29,352 nucleotides of DNA from a virus, in IMG/VR virus record IMGVR_UViG_3300032360_000037, positions 1 to 29,352 of that record. One strand, 5' to 3'. A program made the position numbers and the translations under genes. The notes beneath the pieces were generated by a model. It worked only from the letters and a program-made list of their open reading frames with translations, was not told where the DNA came from and ran no database searches. This document shows positions 1 to 4,738 of this stretch, piece after piece (position 1 is the stretch's first letter; each line of letters begins with the position of its first letter).

Positions 1-796
1 TAGTATCATACATTGTGTCATATATCTTTCTATACAACATCACTGGGTCATTATCAATATTCATTGCAACCCATCTTCTCATATCTGTAAACCTTTTGGT
101 CTTGATATGCTTTATCAATTCTCTTAAACTTTCTTCTTGGACATTGACAAGGATACCAACATCAATATCACCACTTACTGAGTATCTTTGTAATTCGTTT
201 ATAACCCTTCTAAAATCTGGGAAGAACTTCATTATCAGTTCTGCAAGAACATCTTGATTATATTTGATACCTTCTTGAGTTAAGATATCCATCATCCTTG
301 CAAGAAACACACCAGCAAGCCTCGGTCTTTCGTCAGATGGTATTTTGAAATCTATTACAGTACATCTTGAATGTAAAGGTTGTATGATCCTGTTCTTGAA
401 GTTGCATGTTAAGATAAATCTACAGTTCTTGTGAAACTCTTCTATGAATCCTCTCAAAGCAGGTTGAGTTGATTGTGGATTTAGATAATCTGCTTCATCT
501 AAAATAACAACTTTATTACCACCACTTAATGAAACAGTGGATGCAAAGCTCTTAATCTTAGTTCTTAGGACATCTATTCCAGATTCCTCAGAACCATTAA
601 TCATAATCCAGTCTGCATTAATCTGGTCACATACTGCTTTTGCGACAGTAGTTTTTCCAGTACCAGAAGTACCAGATAAAATCATATTGGGAATTTCACC
701 TTTTAGATCAAAAAAAGTTTGTTTAATGTTGGAAGGTAGTACGCAGTCCTCAATTGTTTTAGGTCTGTACTTTTCTACCCATAAGAATTCATCCAT
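1..796 (-). CDS. 44: Clamp loader ATPase subunit gp44 (3' end beyond window)
   Basis: AAA+ ATPase of the T4-type clamp loader, which opens the gp45 sliding clamp and loads it onto primer-template DNA for the phage polymerase. About 265 codons are visible from the ATG at 794-796, and the frame is still open at base 1, so the C-terminus is missing (T4 gp44 is about 319 residues). Visible signatures: the opening MDEFLWVEKYRP, typical of RFC-like loaders; Walker A SGTSGTGKTT at residues 41-50; Walker B VVILDEAD at 96-103; and the SRC arginine-finger motif at 143-145. The gene lies 138 bp downstream of gp45, the usual partner. A weak AGG precedes the start, and a late-type promoter lies in the upstream gap. 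Confidence 0.96.
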   Translation of the reverse strand, partial: MDEFLWVEKYRPKTIEDCVLPSNIKQTFFDLKGEIPNMILSGTSGTGKTTVAKAVCDQINADWIMINGSEESGIDVLRTKIKSFASTVSLSGGNKVVILDEADYLNPQSTQPALRGFIEEFHKNCRFILTCNFKNRIIQPLHSRCTVIDFKIPSDERPRLAGVFLARMMDILTQEGIKYNQDVLAELIMKFFPDFRRVINELQRYSVSGDIDVGILVNVQEESLRELIKHIKTKRFTDMRRWVAMNIDNDPVMLYRKIYDTMYDT

Positions 797-922
797 AATA
801 TACCTGTGTCAGTGTGTTCAAAAAAAATAATGCAAACCCGCCTTTACATTACGAATAAGACCCCTAGATGAGAGAGTTGGCCTTATTGCCCTTAATACCA
901 ATGTCTTAGTATCTACATTCAT

Positions 923-930
923 TATTTATA
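923..930 (-). promoter_or_regulatory. T4-type late promoter motif before gp44
   Basis: The minus strand reads TATAAATA, an exact match to the T4 late -10 element recognised by gp55-programmed RNA polymerase. It begins 4 nt after the gp45 stop codon and would produce a leader of roughly 120 nt before gp44. An 8-mer match in A+T-rich DNA can arise by chance, but its intergenic location and orientation fit. Confidence 0.5.
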
Positions 931-934
931 TGAG

Positions 935-1600
935 TTAAGACCCATACTTTGAATCTGGTTCTAATGCAATGAAGTATTCAACCCCTTTGTTCTTAGAAAC
1001 AAAGTGTGAGATACCTTTAGATGATACATAAACTGTATAATCATCTGCTAATACTTTAAGATTCTCCATCTTAAAATTCATTGAATAGGAACTTCCATCT
1101 CCATCGGCCACTCTTTCCCCAAATCTATTACTTGAGTCATTCTTTCTGTCTTTAACAGTTAAAGTGACATCTGTTCCATCAGACTCCAATACCAAATCTG
1201 GTAATGAAAGAACTGCTGAACCTTTAATAAGTTTATTCAATGTTGCTTGTTCTAAATCAATAACAATCTCTGGACTTGGCATAGTTATATCCTTCTCTGG
1301 ACTAATAACCATTGCAGAATCAGCATAATTATATACTGCTTTTACATTACCACCATTAAGTGTTACTTGTTTATCTGAAAAATCAAAACTTGGTTTATCA
1401 AATAAAGATACTGTTGAAAGGAATTCTGATAAATCATAGATTGAGAACTCTGTATCAAAAGTCTCTTCTACATTTGCTTTACCAAATATGTTTTTCATAG
1501 GACTAATGGTTTTTAGTTCGTTCCCAACTCTTACTGTAATACCAGAATTGATACTACTGAAATTTTGTAAGAGATTTAATGTTTCTTCACTTAGATTCAT
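935..1600 (-). CDS. 45: Sliding clamp gp45
   Basis: DNA polymerase processivity clamp of the T4/PCNA type. The trimeric ring tethers the polymerase to DNA, and in T4 it also activates late transcription by contacting gp55-bound polymerase. The 221-residue length is close to T4 gp45 (228). The opening MNLSEETLNLLQNFSSIN and the following IFGKANVEETF segment resemble marine T4-like clamps. Identification rests on this, on size, and on the position directly before the clamp loader gene. The start is preceded by GAGG seven nt upstream. Its first 14 bp overlap the end of the DUF3310-like gene, so translation is probably coupled. Confidence 0.92.
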   Translation of the reverse strand: MNLSEETLNLLQNFSSINSGITVRVGNELKTISPMKNIFGKANVEETFDTEFSIYDLSEFLSTVSLFDKPSFDFSDKQVTLNGGNVKAVYNYADSAMVISPEKDITMPSPEIVIDLEQATLNKLIKGSAVLSLPDLVLESDGTDVTLTVKDRKNDSSNRFGERVADGDGSSYSMNFKMENLKVLADDYTVYVSSKGISHFVSKNKGVEYFIALEPDSKYGS

Positions 1601-1880
1601 TATTTACCTCGCTATCGTGAACACTAAGTGCAATCAGACCATAATGTAAAATTTTCAAGATATCCTTTCGGTTTTTCCCTTCTTTTTTACCATATCGTTT
1701 TGCATACTTAATGATGTTACCAATACAAAAACCTTCACCATGACCAGCATCCAGAATTACATCTGTTGCTTGATACAGTCCATTACCATAATGTTCTGTA
1801 TAAGTTTCTGCTACATATTCCGAAAGTTCCTCAAGGAGTTTCGGTTCATTGAATTTAAAATCAATTATTAAATCTTTCAT
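1587..1880 (-). CDS. DUF3310-like small protein
   Basis: A 97-residue protein with the core segment GFCIGNIIKYAKRYGKKEG at about residues 50-68, followed by a KDILKILHYG helix. This matches the pattern FCxGNxIKYxxRxGxK...DLxKAxxY of the DUF3310 family, found in many phages and sometimes annotated as a nucleotide-kinase-like protein. No biochemical role can be read from the sequence. It begins a short transcription unit with gp45 and overlaps that gene by 14 bp. Its ATG sits 7 nt after the -10 of a good sigma70-like promoter. The AGAAGG just before the start could serve as a Shine-Dalgarno only if transcription began further upstream than predicted. Confidence 0.75.
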   Translation of the reverse strand: MKDLIIDFKFNEPKLLEELSEYVAETYTEHYGNGLYQATDVILDAGHGEGFCIGNIIKYAKRYGKKEGKNRKDILKILHYGLIALSVHDSEVNNESK

Positions 1881-1887
1881 ACCTTCT

Positions 1888-1915
1888 ATTATCTCATAAA
1901 AGCTGGATTTGTCAA
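1888..1915 (-). promoter_or_regulatory. Sigma70-like promoter for DUF3310-gp45
   Basis: On the minus strand TTGACA (1910-1915), a 16-nt spacer and GATAAT (1888-1893) stand 7 nt before the ATG at 1880. The -35 overlaps or abuts the end of the upstream gene (stop at 1917-1919). The predicted start point is within 1-2 nt of the ATG, so the mRNA would be nearly leaderless. It shares 22 of 29 aligned bases with the uvsY promoter. Confidence 0.7.
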
Positions 1916-1916
1916 G

Positions 1917-2219
1917 TTACCATTTGTCTTTAACATCTGGTATTCCTTTTTTATAATCAAAGGGTCTGGATACACCAGCTGGGTTATGACCACTACCAAT
2001 ATATCTAAATCCTTTCTGAACTGTCATAGGGTCAACATGGTCAAAATATCTATCAACCCAGTAACCTTTATCTTTACAGTAATCTTCTACTTCATCATAT
2101 GTTCCATGAACATACTCTTGGAAGTGTCCTTCTTTGTTTAATACCCTTGCATATTCTTGTGAGTCTATCTGACCTCTAGGAATTTTTGGTAAGGGTAAAT
2201 CTAATTGTTTAACATTCAT
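1917..2219 (-). CDS. Hypothetical protein, 100 aa
   Basis: Not recognised. A soluble-looking, mixed-charge protein rich in aromatic residues (YCKDKGYWVDRYFDHVDP near the middle; IGSGHNPAGVSRPFDYKKG near the C-terminus). No signal peptide, membrane segment or known motif is visible. The start overlaps the endonuclease VII stop as ATGA (2216-2219), so the two are translationally coupled, and the unit ends just before the next promoter. The tight coupling suggests a function linked to the nuclease gene, but nothing in the sequence shows what it is. Confidence 0.7.
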   Translation of the reverse strand: MNVKQLDLPLPKIPRGQIDSQEYARVLNKEGHFQEYVHGTYDEVEDYCKDKGYWVDRYFDHVDPMTVQKGFRYIGSGHNPAGVSRPFDYKKGIPDVKDKW

Positions 2220-2653
2220 ACAAATTTCCTCAAATATTTAACTGCACTTTTTACATTATCTAAATCATCTCTAAACCCAGATAGTCCATTGTTACAATCA
2301 TGACATATCCATCCTCTAAATGTTAAAGTGTCATGACAATGGTCTAAAACCCAAGGCCCTCTTTTATGAGCTCCTTGACTTCTACCTACCATTAACTCTA
2401 TACCAGTCTTTTTACATATAGGACATGTATCAGTCAAGTGTGGTTTGAGACTTGCATATTCTCTTTTTAGTTTTCTAATATCTTTAGATATTTGTTTTCT
2501 ACATGCTTTACATTCATTACGATATCCCTTTCCTCTTGGAGCTGTATGTGGTCTATCCACATCCATTTCGTCTAAAGATTTATACATTCCACAATGAATA
2601 CAAAGTCTTGTTTCATCAAGGTTGTCCCATCCATAAAGTGTAAATACTTTCAT
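2216..2653 (-). CDS. Recombination endonuclease VII family nuclease (gp49-like)
   Basis: A His-Me finger nuclease of the endonuclease VII family; in T4 this enzyme resolves branched DNA and Holliday junctions before packaging. The core fits the family: zinc ligands C77/C80 and C117/C120 around LDHCHD (D104, H105, H107), then FRGWICHDCNNGL with N121. T4 endonuclease VII uses an equivalent Asp-His-His-Asn set. An extra N-terminal pair of CxxC motifs (C18/C21, C48/C51) could form a second zinc site. The ATG at 2651-2653 is preferred over a TTG one codon upstream. The start overlaps the stop of a 55-codon frame as TGATG. Whether it is the essential gp49 counterpart or a free-standing mobile HNH gene is not settled. 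Confidence 0.88.
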   Translation of the reverse strand: MKVFTLYGWDNLDETRLCIHCGMYKSLDEMDVDRPHTAPRGKGYRNECKACRKQISKDIRKLKREYASLKPHLTDTCPICKKTGIELMVGRSQGAHKRGPWVLDHCHDTLTFRGWICHDCNNGLSGFRDDLDNVKSAVKYLRKFV

Positions 2654-2820
2654 CAATGATACTCATCAATCAAATTTGGCGGGATGGGGGCACTGTCTAT
2701 ACTACAAGAGATAGAAATAATTGTGCTCTTTGTATAAGGTTGGCCCCCTGTCCCTGCCCGAGCTTCATCCTCGTGAGATTCGCCCCTATTGTTCAAAAAA
2801 TTAAAATAAAATGGTAACAT
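2653..2820 (-). CDS. Possible 55-aa protein across a GC-rich element
   Basis: An open frame of 55 codons fills the gap between two genes exactly. Its ATG overlaps the upstream stop as TAATG, and its TGA overlaps the endonuclease VII ATG as TGATG, a spacing typical of coupled phage genes. The first nine residues (MLPFYFNFL) are hydrophobic; the rest is hydrophilic with Gly and Pro and matches no family I know. Codon use is unlike the neighbours (CGG, GGG, GGC, CCC, CCG), because the frame runs through a GC-rich inverted repeat. It may be a real small gene, or a chance open frame through a structured RNA. Confidence 0.4.
   Translation of the reverse strand: MLPFYFNFLNNRGESHEDEARAGTGGQPYTKSTIISISCSIDSAPIPPNLIDEYH
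2678..2786 (-). ncRNA. GC-rich structured RNA element before endonuclease VII
   Basis: In otherwise A+T-rich DNA, 2678-2691 and 2743-2758 form a near-perfect GC-rich inverted repeat. The minus-strand arms are GGCAGGGACAGGGGGC and GCCCCCATCCCGCC, with only small bulges. The roughly 50-nt interior holds a second hairpin (2703-2710 with 2726-2734). Directly 5' in the transcript is a third hairpin, CGAG-GATGAAG-CTCG (2759-2773), preceded by GGGGCG at 2781-2786. There is no U-tract after the main stem, so it is not a standard terminator. It could be a regulatory leader, a processed or stable RNA, or a structured coding region. The transcribed strand is inferred from the neighbours. Confidence 0.45.
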
Positions 2821-3065
2821 TATTCTCTGTTTGGACTATTGTCCGATCTCCATCTAACAAACTTATCAACTAAAGATTCTTCTTTTGGATTCTTTCTTTC
2901 CCAATATGATTTGCCAGTCTTACTGTCAGTCCACTGGACATCCCCATTGTTAAGTACAATCTGGGTCTTACCATCTTGTGCAAGAAGGTACTTTACCTTC
3001 TTACCCCATTCTTCTGCTTGCATAATTTCCATTTGTTTGGCAACTACATCTTCAAATTCTGTCAT
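2820..3065 (-). CDS. Hypothetical protein, 81 aa
   Basis: Not recognised. A small hydrophilic protein starting MTEFEDVVAKQMEIMQAEEWGKKV, predicted to be helical at the N-terminus. A central segment (TQIVLNNGDVQWTDSKTGKSYW) looks like beta strands, and the tail is charged. No membrane segment or catalytic motif is visible. The start codon overlaps the stop of a 16-codon upstream frame as ATGA, and its own stop overlaps the next start as TAATG, so it appears to belong to a chain of coupled small genes leading to endonuclease VII. It lies downstream of the cobS terminator, so it needs a promoter of its own. Confidence 0.65.
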   Translation of the reverse strand: MTEFEDVVAKQMEIMQAEEWGKKVKYLLAQDGKTQIVLNNGDVQWTDSKTGKSYWERKNPKEESLVDKFVRWRSDNSPNRE

Positions 3066-3112
3066 AGTTCTTTAAAACTCAATCGCATGATAGTAGCCCC
3101 CCTATTCAGCAT
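3062..3112 (-). CDS. Candidate 16-codon leader ORF
   Basis: A short frame encoding MLNRGATIMRLSFKEL ends in a TGA that overlaps the ATG of the 81-aa gene as ATGA (3062-3065). Its own ATG lies 7 nt after a TATAAT. The same arrangement is seen more convincingly before cobS. It could couple translation into the downstream gene, or be chance. Confidence 0.3.
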   Translation of the reverse strand: MLNRGATIMRLSFKEL

Positions 3113-3335
3113 AAGGATTATTATACCTCTCTACCGCCATTCCCTCTAATCGCAATCGAGATATCTCAATACCATACTGAGAAGTAGCTCCGAATTTTGT
3201 TATATTCCAACCTGTAGAATCTCCATAAACATAAGTAAGTAACTTTTTCGTACTTATATTAGAAAAAGAGGAAGGATTTAAGTCCTTCCTCTTGGGAGAG
3301 TTTCCTTTAGATTGGGATGTCTGATTCTTCCTCAT
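3102..3335 (-). CDS. Possible 77-aa protein overlapping the cobS end
   Basis: Not recognised. The frame starts 29 bp inside the 3' end of the cobS-like gene, and GAGG lies about eight nt before its ATG. The N-terminal third is basic and Ser/Asn-rich (SQSKGNSPKRKDLNPSSFS) and is encoded partly by the cobS terminator hairpin. The rest (GWNITKFGATSQYGIEISRL and an end NNPYAE) looks more protein-like. No other in-frame ATG exists between the hairpin and the last quarter. It could be a real small gene read when the terminator is bypassed, the remnant of a longer gene, or a chance frame. Confidence 0.35.
   Translation of the reverse strand: MRKNQTSQSKGNSPKRKDLNPSSFSNISTKKLLTYVYGDSTGWNITKFGATSQYGIEISRLRLEGMAVERYNNPYAE
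3120..3125 (-). promoter_or_regulatory. Possible -10 element before the 81-aa gene unit
   Basis: The minus strand carries TATAAT 7 nt before the 16-codon leader ORF, matching the spacing of other promoters in this window. No good -35 is seen: at an 18-nt spacer the hexamer is TTAGAG. It lies inside the end of the 77-aa frame. A promoter is expected here because a terminator follows cobS. Confidence 0.3.
3262..3292 (-). terminator. Intrinsic terminator after cobS
   Basis: A perfect 10-bp stem (3267-3276 with 3283-3292; minus strand AGAGGAAGGA / TCCTTCCTCT, 6-nt loop) is followed by a run of T on the minus strand. It lies about 15 nt after the cobS stop codon and fits a Rho-independent terminator for the cobT-cobS unit. 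Confidence 0.82.
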
Positions 3336-4473
3336 TCTTGTTTTCCTCTTCTGTCCCTAAGACCCCAGCATCCACTTTGGTGTAGAGGTCAAGGAATGAT
3401 GCTTTTGTATCATCATCAAATCTTGCAAGACAAACTTCAATACTCTTGATTTTATCATTGAACATTGAATATGCTTTTGCAATGTGAACCAACCTTCTAG
3501 TTGAAATCACTTCATCAACAGCACCTTCGTAGAAGGACTTTCTGATTACATCAGCCCAGTTGACTAAGTTTTCTGCAAACTCATCATCATCAACACCAAC
3601 CAATTCAAAATCCTTTTTGATGATTTTTTGTTCAGTTTTCACTGGTGGATAACTTTGTTCCAAAGTGATTGCAAACCTTTCAAGGAAAGCTTCGTTCAAG
3701 ATGTTAGTTCCAATGAACCTTCCATCTTCTGAACCTTTACCTTTGGTGTTTGCAGTAGCACAGATTGTGAAACCATCAGCGGGTTTTACAAACTCACCAG
3801 TTTTCTTGATTAGATAACCACCACCTTCTAAGATGGATTGTAAACACATCACTTTGTTTGATGCAAGGTCAACTTCATCAAGAAGTAGAACAGCACCTTT
3901 CCTCATTGCTTTGAGGACAGGGCCTTCCCTAAACATGATGTTTCCATTCACCAAAGTGTTGGAACCAATCAAGTCATCTTCATCAGTTTCAATTGTGATG
4001 TTTACTCTAAATAATTCTTTTTGTAGTTTTGCACATAATTGCTCAACCATTAAAGTTTTTCCATTTCCAGAAAGACCAGTTACAAATACTGGAAAGAAAA
4101 TTCCAGATTTCAAGATTTTTTCCAAATCTTTAAAATGTCCAAAAGGAACATAATTTGCAATTTTACTTGGTATAACTTCAAAGTTTTCATCAAGAACATT
4201 GATACCAACATCAGATGTTGGAATTGGAACAACTTGGACATTAGGAACTACGGCAGGTTGTGAAACCGCACCATAATTTTCTGGAACTATTGACTCAATC
4301 GAGTAAGTTCCATATCCAGCTTTAAATTGAGGTTTCCTAATCAACCAAGAAGGAAAAGGTATTTCTGCTGTGTCGCAGATTTTCCTTACTGTCGATTTGG
4401 AGAACTCAACTGCGCCAGGCATCTGTTCTGCACATGCATCAAGAAACCTGTTATGATTTGCATTTAAATTCAT
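3307..4473 (-). CDS. cobS: CobS-like AAA+ ATPase
   Basis: A 388-residue MoxR/CobS-type AAA+ ATPase. Marine T4-like phages often carry this gene, annotated as cobaltochelatase subunit CobS (cobalt insertion into hydrogenobyrinic acid diamide in aerobic B12 synthesis). Visible motifs: Walker A GLSGNGKT at residues 133-140, Walker B AVLLLDEVD around 194-202, and a sensor region CATANTKGKGSEDGRFIGTN with a following LERF arginine region. The N-terminal 110 residues look like a separate substrate- or partner-binding region. The next upstream genes are a small membrane protein and a CobT-like VWA protein, so an ATPase/VWA pair is likely. GGGAGA precedes the start, which overlaps a 14-codon leader ORF as ATGA. 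A role in B12 synthesis is not proven; the pair could instead remodel another metalloprotein. Confidence 0.88.
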   Translation of the reverse strand: MNLNANHNRFLDACAEQMPGAVEFSKSTVRKICDTAEIPFPSWLIRKPQFKAGYGTYSIESIVPENYGAVSQPAVVPNVQVVPIPTSDVGINVLDENFEVIPSKIANYVPFGHFKDLEKILKSGIFFPVFVTGLSGNGKTLMVEQLCAKLQKELFRVNITIETDEDDLIGSNTLVNGNIMFREGPVLKAMRKGAVLLLDEVDLASNKVMCLQSILEGGGYLIKKTGEFVKPADGFTICATANTKGKGSEDGRFIGTNILNEAFLERFAITLEQSYPPVKTEQKIIKKDFELVGVDDDEFAENLVNWADVIRKSFYEGAVDEVISTRRLVHIAKAYSMFNDKIKSIEVCLARFDDDTKASFLDLYTKVDAGVLGTEEENKNEEESDIPI

Positions 4474-4514
4474 TTATTTTCTCCCATTACTAAAAAATCT
4501 ATTAATTTCGTCAT
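4470..4514 (-). CDS. Candidate 14-codon leader ORF before cobS
   Basis: A short frame encoding MTKLIDFLVMGENK begins exactly 6 nt after a consensus TATAAT -10, so its ATG is the predicted transcript start. Its TGA overlaps the cobS ATG as ATGA. The cobS Shine-Dalgarno (GGGAGA) lies within this frame. It may load ribosomes on a leaderless mRNA and pass them to cobS. Confidence 0.45.
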   Translation of the reverse strand: MTKLIDFLVMGENK

Positions 4515-4520
4515 GTTTAT

Positions 4521-4550
4521 ATTATACGATTTTATGTACCCCTGTGTCAA
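4521..4550 (-). promoter_or_regulatory. Consensus sigma70 promoter for cobS
   Basis: On the minus strand TTGACA (4545-4550), an 18-nt spacer and TATAAT (4521-4526) match both consensus hexamers exactly. The -35 overlaps the last codons and stop of the small membrane protein gene. The 16-mer ACACAGGGGTACATAA covering the end of the -35 and most of the spacer (4532-4547) is repeated in the promoter of the CobT-like gene. Confidence 0.8.
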
Positions 4551-4738
4551 TAGAGGACGCTCCAATCTACTGGCATATGCCATAGGACTGCAAAGAATAA
4601 GTAAATCAAACCACCTACCCACAATCCGAGTCTGATGGCTTTATCTTTGATAAATACTCCAATAAGTAGGAATAAACATACTACTGATATATCCCAGTTA
4701 AACATTGCTTTTTGTTCTATTAATTCCCAAAATTTCAT
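4547..4738 (-). CDS. Small membrane protein between cobT-like and cobS-like genes
   Basis: A 63-residue protein with two likely transmembrane helices, around residues 17-30 (SVVCLFLLIGVFI) and 37-53 (LGLWVGGLIYLFFAVLW), joined by a short basic loop (KDKAIR). This suggests both ends on one side of the membrane with the positive loop inside. No family is recognised. Its ATG overlaps the stop of the CobT-like gene as TAATG, so it is translationally coupled to it. Its 3' end contains the -35 of the cobS promoter. The position between two partner genes suggests it may anchor or modulate the AAA+/VWA complex, which is an inference from context only. Confidence 0.75.
   Translation of the reverse strand: MKFWELIEQKAMFNWDISVVCLFLLIGVFIKDKAIRLGLWVGGLIYLFFAVLWHMPVDWSVLY

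Noticed and set aside
818-922. A 34-codon frame between gp45 and gp44, starting right after the late promoter motif
   Set aside because: Its ATG is too close to the TATAAATA to be included in the transcript, there is no Shine-Dalgarno, and the basic peptide looks like no known protein.
2678-2786. Interpretation of the GC-rich element as a tRNA, tmRNA, RNase P RNA or SRP RNA
   Set aside because: No tRNA acceptor or T-arm consensus, no tmRNA tag-like reading frame ending in ALAA, and no RNase P or SRP core motifs could be found.
2216-2786. An IscB/omega-RNA-like arrangement (structured RNA next to an HNH nuclease)
   Set aside because: The nuclease is a 145-aa endonuclease VII type with no RuvC-like or bridge-helix region, so an RNA-guided system is not supported.
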